Assembly (NCBI GenBank): GCA_027295975.1
Contig: JAPUJX010000061.1
Location: 1-12,812, forward strand
Origin: Gammaproteobacteria bacterium
GTDB taxonomy: Bacteria > Pseudomonadota > Gammaproteobacteria > Pseudomonadales > Azotimanducaceae
Direction of reading: 5' to 3'
DNA: 12,812 nt
Part shown: positions 6,465 through 12,812 of the stretch, in pieces
Layout of the letters: the number at the start of each line of letters is the position of its first letter
Position numbering within the stretch: the stretch's first letter is position 1
The notes under the pieces: model-generated
The model's input: only the letters and a program-made list of their open reading frames with translations
Told to the model about the DNA's origin: nothing
The model's database searches: none
Position numbers and translations under genes: made by a program

Positions 6465-6469
6465 CCGGG

Positions 6470-6973
6470 TTAGTTACCGGCGCGCCATTGCATTACCGTG
6501 AGGACGCCTATAGCGATAAAGCCGAGCAGCGCCCAGACCGGGATGGGGAGACCGAACACCGCTACTACTTCCGCACAGTCGCCGGTACCGCTGGTCATGG
6601 CCTTCAGAATCTCGCTCAAGGGAAAAACATCGAGCATATAAGCCATGTCCGGACCGCAGGTCGGGACCTGATCGGCCGGGAGGCTCTGTAACCTCAGTTG
6701 ATTTATGGAAAAGCCTCCGCCAATCGTAGCCGAGATCACGCAGAGCAGCGGGTAGATGCCCCAACGCGGGTTGTGCAACAAGCTCGCGTACGCCCAGATA
6801 CCGGCGATGAAAAACCAGATTCGCTGCATCAGGCACAACGGACAGGGATCCATCCCGAAAGCATGTTCCATGACCAGCGCCCCGGTCAGCAGGATGCCCG
6901 TGAATAACACGATGGCGATAGCCCAGGATTCGCTCGTTGCGCGGTTCAAATTGTTGATAAGAGTGTTACTCAT
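6470..6973 (-). CDS. dsbB: Disulfide bond formation protein B
   Basis: This 167-residue inner-membrane protein should reoxidise periplasmic DsbA and pass the electrons to quinone. Four hydrophobic helices are visible at about 17-34, 51-66, 72-88 and 143-161. The first periplasmic loop carries the redox pair C44-P-L-C47, followed by Q50 and R51 at the quinone-side position known from E. coli R48. The second periplasmic loop carries the other pair, C106 (TCGPDMAYML) and C133 (TGDCAEV). Spacing agrees with E. coli DsbB (C41/C44, C104/C130), and length is close to its 176. The ATG at 6973-6971 overlaps the TGA of the upstream quinone reductase gene by 4 nt, and there is no clear ribosome binding site, which suggests translational coupling. 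No dsbA is seen in the window. Confidence 0.95.
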   Translation of the reverse strand: MSNTLINNLNRATSESWAIAIVLFTGILLTGALVMEHAFGMDPCPLCLMQRIWFFIAGIWAYASLLHNPRWGIYPLLCVISATIGGGFSINQLRLQSLPADQVPTCGPDMAYMLDVFPLSEILKAMTSGTGDCAEVVAVFGLPIPVWALLGFIAIGVLTVMQWRAGN

Positions 6974-7947
6974 TGGATGTTTACAACCACTTTGCCGATG
7001 GCCTGGCGTTCGCTGAGGCAGCGTAACGCCTCTGCGTATTGTGCTAACGAATAGATGTTTCCGACGAGCGGATTGATCTTGCCTTGTTCGAAGAGCTCGA
7101 GAATTTCCCGAAAATTTGCCGCTTCTTCACCGCGACTTCGAGCCGACCAGGCCCCGAAAAACACCCCAACGACCTGGCAGCTCTTCAACAGAACGAGGTT
7201 GATGGGTAACCTGGGTATGTCACCGGCAGCAAAACCGATGACCAGTACCCGACCATACCAGTTGATACAACGCATACACTGGTCGAACAGGGCTCCGCCC
7301 ACCGGGTCGTAGATTACGTCTGCTCCCTTGCCGCCGGTCAGATCTTTGACCTTTTCCTTGAGCTCACCATCGCTGTAATTTATGAGTTCGTCGGCACCGG
7401 CCCCACGCGCCGCCTGTAGTTTTTCGAAAGAGCTGGCCGCGGCTATCACCCTGGCACCCATCGCCTTGCCCAGCTCGACGGCGGAAATACCTACCCCGCC
7501 ACCGGCTCCCAGCACGAGCAGGTTCTCACCCGGTTGAAGTGATGCCCTTTGTTTCAGTGCGTAATAGGACGTGCCGTAGGTGGTGCTGATACCCGCCGCC
7601 TGCTCGAAAGTCATGCGTTCGGGCTTGGCGCGAAGGACCCGATCTTTGACCGTGATTTGCTCGGCAAATCCACCGTAACCCACGCTTGCCAATACCGATT
7701 CGCCCACCTGGAAGCGGGTAACCTCCTTTCCCATTGCGGCAACGGTGCCGGAGATTTCCCCTCCGGGGGAGAAAGGAAACGGTGGCTGGCTCTGGTATTT
7801 GCCTTCTATCATGAGCACATCGGGGAAGTTGAGCGCACTGGAGTGGACGTTTACCAGCACTTCGTCCGGAGCCGGTGCAGGTACCGCAACTTCCTCCAGA
7901 ACGAGGCTTTCCGGTGGCCCGAAGGTTTTACACAAAACTGCTTTCAT
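6970..7947 (-). CDS. NADPH:quinone oxidoreductase-like MDR protein
   Basis: From ATG 7947 the protein has 325 residues and starts exactly at the family N-terminus (MKAVLCKTFGPPESL). The open frame extends 25 codons upstream, but those residues are not family-like. A site AAGGTG lies about 12 nt before the ATG. It is a zinc-free medium-chain dehydrogenase/reductase of the quinone oxidoreductase group. The GroES-like catalytic domain (about 1-120) includes LNFPDVLMIEGKY and FSPGGEISGTV. The Rossmann domain has the nucleotide-binding GAGGGVG at 147-153, and ADVIYDPVGG lies at 209-218. The Zn-binding cysteine set of alcohol dehydrogenases is absent. The reaction is probably NADPH-dependent reduction of a quinone or an activated double bond; the exact substrate cannot be told. 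It lies 93 nt after acpH and overlaps dsbB by 4 nt. Confidence 0.85.
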   Translation of the reverse strand: MKAVLCKTFGPPESLVLEEVAVPAPAPDEVLVNVHSSALNFPDVLMIEGKYQSQPPFPFSPGGEISGTVAAMGKEVTRFQVGESVLASVGYGGFAEQITVKDRVLRAKPERMTFEQAAGISTTYGTSYYALKQRASLQPGENLLVLGAGGGVGISAVELGKAMGARVIAAASSFEKLQAARGAGADELINYSDGELKEKVKDLTGGKGADVIYDPVGGALFDQCMRCINWYGRVLVIGFAAGDIPRLPINLVLLKSCQVVGVFFGAWSARSRGEEAANFREILELFEQGKINPLVGNIYSLAQYAEALRCLSERQAIGKVVVNIQ

Positions 7948-7994
7948 CTTATTGGTTATCACCTTTTTCAAAGTAGGCGAAGCTGAGAAGACGA

Positions 7995-8022
7995 AGGGTA
8001 CTGGCCGGTCCGCCCCCGTCAA
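7995..8022 (-). promoter_or_regulatory. Weak candidate promoter for quinone reductase-dsbB
   Basis: On the - strand TTGACG (8022-8017, 5 of 6 to TTGACA) is followed after 16 bp by TACCCT (8000-7995, 3 of 6 to TATAAT). It would give a leader of about 40 nt. The -10 is poor, so readthrough from acpH may matter more. Confidence 0.25.
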
Positions 8023-8040
8023 CTACGAGACCCGAAGTAA

Positions 8041-8667
8041 TTAATCAGAGTCTCCTCGAGGCTTTTGCCGTTCGGAGTTGAGCCAACCTCGCGCGTGTTC
8101 CAACATATCGGGAAAGTAGCCGAGGAAGTCCTCGGAGAGTCCAGGGAGTTCGGCGTGGGCGGCCAGGGTCAGCCGTTCGTTCAGATCTTCGCGATTGAGG
8201 CGCCGGGTAATGGAGAAAAGCGCACGTTCCACCACCGTCCAGGTTCGATAACCCGCGAGCAGATCCTCATCACGCATATAACCGAAGAAGCGGAGCGCGC
8301 TGGCGGGCAACCAGGCCATGTCGCCTGCGATGAATTCGTATGTTCGTTGGGTGAAACGTTCTATTGGCTGGTTGTGGAAAGAAGACCAGTGTCGTGCCAG
8401 ACAATGATCGGCAAGCACGTCTACGAAGATGGGGGCCAGTCGCCGCATTTCCTTGGGAAAGCGGCGACAACTCATCCGAATCAAAGGGTGCTGGTTGCTG
8501 TAAGCATCTATGCGCCGGTGCAGGCGGACTCCCATCGCGAGGCATGTTGGTAACTCGTCGGGCACACCCCCTTTGATGAAATCGCCGAGAAAACCGCCAA
8601 CGATCAACCCCGTTTCGAGATTCTCGGATGCGGATTCTGCGATCAGACAATGGGCGAGGAAGTTCAC
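8041..8667 (-). CDS. acpH: Acyl carrier protein phosphodiesterase (AcpH family)
   Basis: The 208-residue protein matches AcpH (DUF479), an HD-like metal-dependent hydrolase that removes 4'-phosphopantetheine from acyl carrier protein in the cytoplasm. Family blocks are all present in order: NFLAH (2-6), GDFIKG (28-33), GVRLHRRIDAY (46-56), and APIFVDVLADHCLARHW (78-94), whose D and H residues are expected metal ligands. E. coli AcpH is 193 residues, so length fits. The start codon is GTG at 8667-8665 and overlaps the gshA stop as GTGA, so translation is likely coupled to gshA. No alternative ATG exists before the NFLAH motif. Confidence 0.9.
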   Translation of the reverse strand: MNFLAHCLIAESASENLETGLIVGGFLGDFIKGGVPDELPTCLAMGVRLHRRIDAYSNQHPLIRMSCRRFPKEMRRLAPIFVDVLADHCLARHWSSFHNQPIERFTQRTYEFIAGDMAWLPASALRFFGYMRDEDLLAGYRTWTVVERALFSITRRLNREDLNERLTLAAHAELPGLSEDFLGYFPDMLEHARGWLNSERQKPRGDSD

Positions 8668-10244
8668 TCGAAGGCAAGATAACTTTCCAGGAACGTTGGA
8701 AAATCGACGGTGTCGGCGGCTTCTATCTCGCGTTGTCTTGCGATGGACCGACGCGACAGGGTTTCAAAAAGTGCGAGTTTTTCGGGCTCGAGGGTTCGAC
8801 TATCGAAGTAGGCCTTGTGGGCGAGGGACTGGTTCATGGCGAATCGAAAGAAGGGAACCTGATGTTCGGCCATCGAGGCGAGTACCTGTGCGGAGGGGGT
8901 TTGCTCCGGATGGATAACCTTGGTTTTTTGCGCCTGCAGGGCCTGCCGATAGAGGTTGCCGTCCCGCGAGTCGTGGGCCTCATCCAGGAGCACCGACAGG
9001 GGTTCGCATCCGGCGAGAATCTCGTTGGCCCAACGCCCCTTGTCCACTTTTTCGAAAGGCGATTCCAGCTCGAGGGAGGGGTCTCGACCTTTTGCAACGA
9101 TCGCCAGTTGGTTGCGACCCATCCGCTCGGATTCGGCTTTGCTGTCTTCGGGGCTGTCCGCCACCAGGCAATACAGAAGAAATAGATCGAGGAAACGAAT
9201 CTGAGTCTCATCGATCCCGACCGGAAGAAACGGATTCAAGTCGAGGCAGCGAACTTCCACATATTCCACGCCGCGATCGCGTAACGCGGTGAGCGGCCTC
9301 TCTCCGGTCCTGATTGGGCGTTTCGGACGGATGGTGCCATAGAACTCGTTTTCGATCTGCAACAGGGTGGATGTGAGTTGACGGTACTCGCCGTCAACTC
9401 GTACGCCGCTGGCCTCGTAGCTTGGAAAGGGTTTGGTCAGAGCCTCGTGCATGGATTGCGCATACTGGGCCAGGCTGTTGTAAGAAATGTGGAGACTGCT
9501 TTGTGCATCGCTCTGATAACCGAGGCGGCCCATTCGCAACGAGGTTGCGTGAGGCAGATAGAGAGAACCCTCGTCGAGCATATCCAGTTGATGGTCGGTG
9601 TTTTTTACGAATGACTTGCAGATAGCGGGAGATGCCCCGAACAAATAAATAAGCAGCCACGAATGGTGGCGAAAGTTACGGATCAGCCCGAAATAAGAAT
9701 CGGTGCGAAAATCCTGGTCGAGTTTGGCGCCGCGGCACCTGGCAAACACGCGCCAGAACGCCTCCGGCACCGAGAAGTTGTAATGAATGCCGGAGATGGT
9801 CTGCATCAGTCGACCATAACGATTGCCGAGGCCCAGCCGATAAACCGTTTTGGCGGTAGCGATGTTGGAGCTGCCGTAACGCCCTACGGGAATCGTCTCG
9901 TCGGCACCGAGGATGCAGGGCATGCTCGTCGTCCACAGTAGCTCTTCGCCGATGTTTTGGTAGACAAAACGGTGCACCTCCTCGAGCTGGGTAATACAGG
10001 CTTCCGGAGAACCGTGAACGTCGGTAATCAGTTCCAGTTGTGCTTCGCTGAAATCCGTGGTGATGTGAGGATGCGTCAGGGCGGACCCCAGGGCCGCGGG
10101 ATGTGCCTGGACAGACAACGCGCCATCGCCCCTCACCCGTAAACTTTCCTTCTCGATGCCGCGTTGGACGTCGCTGACCGAGGAGAGATCGGATCTCAAG
10201 GCTGTCAGGATCTCCTTCGAGATCCGCGTTACGAAATCAACCAA
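8664..10244 (-). CDS. gshA: Glutamate-cysteine ligase
   Basis: This enzyme joins L-glutamate and L-cysteine with ATP, the first and limiting step of glutathione synthesis. The 526 residues fit the gammaproteobacterial GshA class (E. coli 518). Conserved blocks are RGIEKESLRV (28-37), TTDFSEAQLELIT (62-74, glutamate/metal-binding acidic residues), GRYGSSNIATAKTVYRLGLGN (121-141), RYGRLMQTISGIHYNFSVP (142-160), and later YVEVRCLDLNPF near residue 335. The start is TTG at 10244-10242, with AGGA about 8 nt upstream. Upstream in-frame codons run to a TGA just beyond 10289 without any ATG or GTG. It lies 38 nt after pckA and overlaps acpH. gshB is not in the window. Confidence 0.95.
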   Translation of the reverse strand: MVDFVTRISKEILTALRSDLSSVSDVQRGIEKESLRVRGDGALSVQAHPAALGSALTHPHITTDFSEAQLELITDVHGSPEACITQLEEVHRFVYQNIGEELLWTTSMPCILGADETIPVGRYGSSNIATAKTVYRLGLGNRYGRLMQTISGIHYNFSVPEAFWRVFARCRGAKLDQDFRTDSYFGLIRNFRHHSWLLIYLFGASPAICKSFVKNTDHQLDMLDEGSLYLPHATSLRMGRLGYQSDAQSSLHISYNSLAQYAQSMHEALTKPFPSYEASGVRVDGEYRQLTSTLLQIENEFYGTIRPKRPIRTGERPLTALRDRGVEYVEVRCLDLNPFLPVGIDETQIRFLDLFLLYCLVADSPEDSKAESERMGRNQLAIVAKGRDPSLELESPFEKVDKGRWANEILAGCEPLSVLLDEAHDSRDGNLYRQALQAQKTKVIHPEQTPSAQVLASMAEHQVPFFRFAMNQSLAHKAYFDSRTLEPEKLALFETLSRRSIARQREIEAADTVDFPTFLESYLAFE

Positions 10245-10282
10245 ATTACTGGTCCTGGTTCCCCGGCGAGGTAGTGGGTTAG

Positions 10283-11848
10283 CTAAAATTCATTGGACGG
10301 GCCCGCGTCGACGAGCGCCTGATCGACGTCGTAGCGGTCGAAATTTTCCCTGAATTTAGCAATGAGGTTGTGCGCCGCTTCATCGTAGGCCGCCTGATCG
10401 CTCCAGGTATTGCGCGGGTCCAGCAAGCCGGAGTCTACACCGGGGACGGCTGTCGGGATGTCTAGATTGAAGCCCGGCAGATGTTTCGTTTCGACGTCAT
10501 TGAGTGCCCCGGATTGAATCGCGTGAATGATGGCACGAGTGGTTGGGATCTCGAAACGCTCGCCCACCCCGTAACCGCCGCCGGTCCATCCCGTGTTGAC
10601 CAGATACACCTGAGATCCGAATTCCTCGATCCGCCTGATCAGCAGGTCGGCGTAAACCGCAGCCGGTCTTGGGAAAAAGGCGGCCCCGAAACAGGTGGAG
10701 AAAGTTGCACTGTAGGCTTCCGTTGATCCCACCTCGGTGGAACCTACCTGGGCGGTGTAGCCGGAAAGAAAGTGATAGGCCGCGGCTTCCTTGGACAATA
10801 TCGACACCGGCGGTAGAACACCGCTGACATCGCAGGTAAGGAAGATGACCTGGCTCGGTTCGCCGCCGCAATTCTCGGGGACCTTGGCTTCGATGTTGTC
10901 GCGTGGGTAACAGGCCCGGGTATTTTCGGTAAGGCTCGAATCGGAATAATCCGGCACCCGGTTTTGCGGGTCCATGATCACGTTTTCCACTATTGCTCCG
11001 AACGAGATCGCGTTCCAGATTACCGGTTCGTTTTCTTGTGACAAATCGATGCATTTGGCGTAACAGCCGCCCTCGAAGTTGAACACACTGCCTTTCCCCC
11101 AGCCGTGCTCGTCATCGCCGATCAGGAACCGATCGGGATCTGCCGACAGGGTGGTTTTGCCGGTACCGGAAAGACCGAAAAAGAGGGTGACATCGCCCTC
11201 ATCGTTTGCATTGGCCGAACAATGCATGGGTAGGACGTCCTTTTCCGGCAATAGAAAATTGAGGACGGAGAACATCGATTTTTTCATCTCACCGGCGTAG
11301 AGCATTCCGGCGAGGAGCACTTTGCGCTGGGCAAAGTTGATCATCACGGCCCCGTCGCTGGCAGTCCCATCACGGGAGGGGACGCAGGCGAAACCCGGGG
11401 CGTTGACGACTTGCCAGAGCCTTTTGTTGTGCGGGTTGTAGTGCTCGGGGGTTATGAACAAGGCACGGCCAAACAGGGTATGCCAGGCCAGTTCGGTGGT
11501 GACTTCTATCGGCAGATAGTGTTCCGAGTCGGCGCCGACGTGGAGATTGGACAGGAAGAAATCCTGATCTTCGAGATAGAGGTTTACCCGGTCCCACAAC
11601 GCTTCAAAAACTTCCGGGCTTACGGGCTGGTTGATTGCCCCCCAGTCTATGGAATCAGAGGTGGACGGCTCGTCGACAATGTACCGATCCTTGGGAGATC
11701 GGCCCGTTCGTTTGCCGGTTTGAACGACGATTGCTCCGTTGCTCGCGAGCTGACCTTCACCGCGCAGTATCGACAACTCGGCAAGTATGGGTACGGATAG
11801 ATCGATGTGGCTTGTTTTTCTTTTGGTGTAGTCGATATCGACGGCCAT
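10283..11848 (-). CDS. pckA: Phosphoenolpyruvate carboxykinase (ATP)
   Basis: The protein converts oxaloacetate and ATP to phosphoenolpyruvate, CO2 and ADP at the head of gluconeogenesis. The 521 residues are close to the usual 530-540. It shows the bacterial ATP-dependent class motifs: [11 protein letters not shown] (48-58, oxaloacetate-site arginine), AGEMKKS (185-191, metal-binding lysine), LPMHCSAN (206-213, metal-binding histidine), P-loop GLSGTGKTT (225-233), and the kinase-2 acidic pair in LIGDDEHGW (242-250). [20 protein letters not shown] corresponds to the family block AGTExGxTEPxATFSxCFG, with S for A and AYS for the usual EP. ATG 11848 is the clear start; only a weak purine stretch (GGGAAG) precedes it. 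It has its own promoter candidate, separated by 137 nt from hslR. In E. coli hslO lies between these two genes; here it does not. Confidence 0.96.
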   Translation of the reverse strand: MAVDIDYTKRKTSHIDLSVPILAELSILRGEGQLASNGAIVVQTGKRTGRSPKDRYIVDEPSTSDSIDWGAINQPVSPEVFEALWDRVNLYLEDQDFFLSNLHVGADSEHYLPIEVTTELAWHTLFGRALFITPEHYNPHNKRLWQVVNAPGFACVPSRDGTASDGAVMINFAQRKVLLAGMLYAGEMKKSMFSVLNFLLPEKDVLPMHCSANANDEGDVTLFFGLSGTGKTTLSADPDRFLIGDDEHGWGKGSVFNFEGGCYAKCIDLSQENEPVIWNAISFGAIVENVIMDPQNRVPDYSDSSLTENTRACYPRDNIEAKVPENCGGEPSQVIFLTCDVSGVLPPVSILSKEAAAYHFLSGYTAQVGSTEVGSTEAYSATFSTCFGAAFFPRPAAVYADLLIRRIEEFGSQVYLVNTGWTGGGYGVGERFEIPTTRAIIHAIQSGALNDVETKHLPGFNLDIPTAVPGVDSGLLDPRNTWSDQAAYDEAAHNLIAKFRENFDRYDVDQALVDAGPSNEF

Positions 11849-11878
11849 CGTGGTATGTCTTCCCAGAGAGACAGGTTA

Positions 11879-11907
11879 ATTATGCCAGAGCAATCTGGCT
11901 TGGCATA
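11879..11907 (-). promoter_or_regulatory. Candidate pckA promoter overlapped by an inverted repeat
   Basis: On the - strand TGGCATAAT (11887-11879) is an extended -10 (TGn plus CATAAT, 5 of 6), giving a leader of about 24 nt before ATG 11848. A perfect 7-bp inverted repeat, TATGCCA at 11881-11887 and TGGCATA at 11901-11907, covers the -10 and its upstream side. Its arms are centred about 20 bp apart, suitable for a dimeric regulator. A nested GCCAGA-TTGC-TCTGGC stem is also possible in this sequence. A second promoter reading, TTTACA then 17 bp then TATGCC, exists just upstream. Confidence 0.45.
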
Positions 11908-11985
11908 TCCGGTTTGAAAGGGATTGTAAACCATGGAAACCCAATGGATCTGTGTGTTTCGGCGCTGGCAGCTCCCTGGAACCGA

Positions 11986-12387
11986 TTACTCCCGTGGTTG
12001 ACTGCCATGTTTCAGTTTTTTCAGCTCGCGACGATCTCGTTTGGTCGGCCGGGTGCTGGGGACCGTGAGTCCTGCCTGCTCCATCATTCGTCTGGATCGA
12101 TCCAGTTCCCGTAGCTCGATGCTTTCGTCACTTTCCCGATAAAGTGTCTGAGCGATAGTGGCGCTGCCGCGGCGAACGGCGAGTCCCGTGACGGTGACGA
12201 TCTGGGTCATGTTGCCGCGGCGTATGGTGAGTTCCCGGCCGATGCCGATCTCTTTTGCCGATTTGGTACGGGCCTGCATCAACAGCACCCTGCCACCCTC
12301 GATGGCGAGCTTCGCCTGGGCTCGAGTCTTGAAGAATCTCGCCGCCCACAGCCAGCGATCGAGTCTCACGGATTCGAGTTCAGCCAT
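11986..12387 (-). CDS. hslR: Ribosome-associated heat shock protein Hsp15
   Basis: The 133-residue protein has exactly the E. coli Hsp15 length. Its S4 RNA-binding domain covers about residues 7-70, with VRLDRWLWAARFFKTRAQA (7-25) and AIEGGRVLL (28-36). The C-terminal part is rich in basic residues (RPTKRDRRELKKLKHG, 112-127), as expected for binding the nascent-chain-bearing 50S subunit. Hsp15 helps recycle stalled 50S subunits after heat shock. The start ATG at 12387-12385 lies inside the end of the preceding yrfG gene, an 8-nt overlap without a strong ribosome binding site, so the pair is probably translated together. Confidence 0.94.
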   Translation of the reverse strand: MAELESVRLDRWLWAARFFKTRAQAKLAIEGGRVLLMQARTKSAKEIGIGRELTIRRGNMTQIVTVTGLAVRRGSATIAQTLYRESDESIELRELDRSRRMMEQAGLTVPSTRPTKRDRRELKKLKHGSQPRE

Positions 12388-12812
12388 CGGGTAAAATCTC
12401 GCGGAAATCGTTGAACGCTGGATAGCCGAGTTCGGTCCTCGCCGGCCTTCTCGAATCGGGCTGGCTCACGGTGACCAGGTGATGTATGCCGAACGCCGAT
12501 GCGGCTTCGAGGACGTTCGTGTTGTCGTCGATGAGCAGAGTGCGCGACGGGTCATAGGGATGTTCTTCCATCAGACGCTCCCAGAAGCGTGGGGTTTCCT
12601 TGGGCGCACCGTAATCGTGACACGAAACTGTCGCCTCCAACATGCTTGTTATGTCGCAACGGGCGTTTTTCACCTCCAGGCTGTCACGGTGCGCGTTGGT
12701 GACGAGCAGGCCCCGCTTACCGGCCGCGGGCAACCAATTCAGGAAAACCTCCGCGTTAGGACGATAGCGGATGAGGTGGGCGAGTTCGTGGTGTAACGCG
12801 ACCATGTCCATG
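12380..12812 (-). CDS. yrfG: HAD-family GMP/IMP nucleotidase YrfG, C-terminal part
   Basis: The frame runs off the right edge, so the N-terminus, including the DxD catalytic motif, is missing; about 143 residues are seen. Remaining HAD motifs are motif II in LLVTNAHRDSLEVK (about 35-48), the motif III lysine in YGAPKE (67-72) and motif IV LLIDDNTNVLEAA (92-104). These segments match E. coli YrfG closely in order and spacing (LLTNAHPHNLAVK, YPKE, LFIDDSEAILDAA). YrfG dephosphorylates GMP and IMP in the cytoplasm. The yrfG-hslR order is the same as in enterobacteria. An internal ATG near the window edge (12811) should not be taken as the start. Confidence 0.88.
   Translation of the reverse strand, partial: MDMVALHHELAHLIRYRPNAEVFLNWLPAAGKRGLLVTNAHRDSLEVKNARCDITSMLEATVSCHDYGAPKETPRFWERLMEEHPYDPSRTLLIDDNTNVLEAASAFGIHHLVTVSQPDSRRPARTELGYPAFNDFREILPDG

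Larger units (their letters stand above)
6199..6469. other. Longest intergenic region (dsbB to parA)
   Basis: This 271-bp gap is much more AT-rich at 6301-6400 than its surroundings and contains a 9-base T run on the + strand (6358-6366). It holds the parA promoter candidates, the DnaA box and, near dsbB, a short GC hairpin. I see no small ORF with a ribosome binding site in it and no RNA gene. Confidence 0.6.

Noticed and set aside
10710..10760. [11 protein letters not shown] in PckA as a micro-duplication
   Set aside because: ATP-dependent PEP carboxykinases have AGTExGxTE at this place, so the two similar halves are ancestral.
1..12812. Mobile elements, CRISPR arrays, tRNA or rRNA genes, prophage
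   Set aside because: No transposase-, integrase- or phage-like proteins, no regularly spaced repeats and no recognisable RNA gene sequences were seen on either strand.

Overview
This is chromosomal DNA from a gammaproteobacterium. It is moderately GC-rich by eye and tightly packed. The gammaproteobacterial assignment rests on recognisable YrfG, Hsp15 (HslR), PckA, GshA, AcpH, DsbB and YheS homologues, and on partial conservation of the enterobacterial yrfG-hslR-(hslO)-pckA order. The sigma/anti-sigma/PDZ trio resembles arrangements I recall from Xanthomonadales-like and environmental gammaproteobacteria. I cannot name the genus. There are no RNA genes, insertion sequences, CRISPR arrays or obvious phage genes.

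Left part, + strand (1-3327): the 3' end of a luciferase-like flavin monooxygenase gene is followed by a three-gene unit. It encodes an ECF sigma factor (990-1574), an overlapping membrane-anchored anti-sigma-like protein (1531-2169) and an exported protein with an Ala/Glu heptad helix and two PDZ-like domains (2215-3327). A good ECF-type promoter ends so close to the sigma factor ATG that the message is probably leaderless. Together this looks like an autoregulated envelope-sensing circuit.

Right part, - strand (12812 down to 3392): every gene runs leftwards. In order of transcription these are yrfG (5' end outside the window), hslR, pckA, gshA, acpH, an NADPH:quinone reductase-like gene, dsbB, an orphan ParA-type ATPase gene, and an ABC-F ATPase gene of the YheS type. 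Three junctions overlap: yrfG/hslR by 8 nt, gshA/acpH by 4 nt (GTGA) and quinone reductase/dsbB by 4 nt (ATGA). gshA starts with TTG and acpH with GTG. Several genes share a thiol/quinone redox theme: GshA makes gamma-glutamylcysteine, DsbB passes disulfide electrons to quinone, and its coupled partner is a quinone-reductase-like enzyme.

The most interesting non-coding sites are three. A perfect 9-bp DnaA box overlaps a predicted extended -10 promoter of the orphan parA. An inverted repeat overlaps the predicted extended -10 promoter of pckA. The ECF promoter has the correct 16-bp spacing. The two facing transcription units converge at 3328-3391, which holds only an imperfect hairpin. No gene-free stretch exceeds 300 bp; the longest is 6199-6469.
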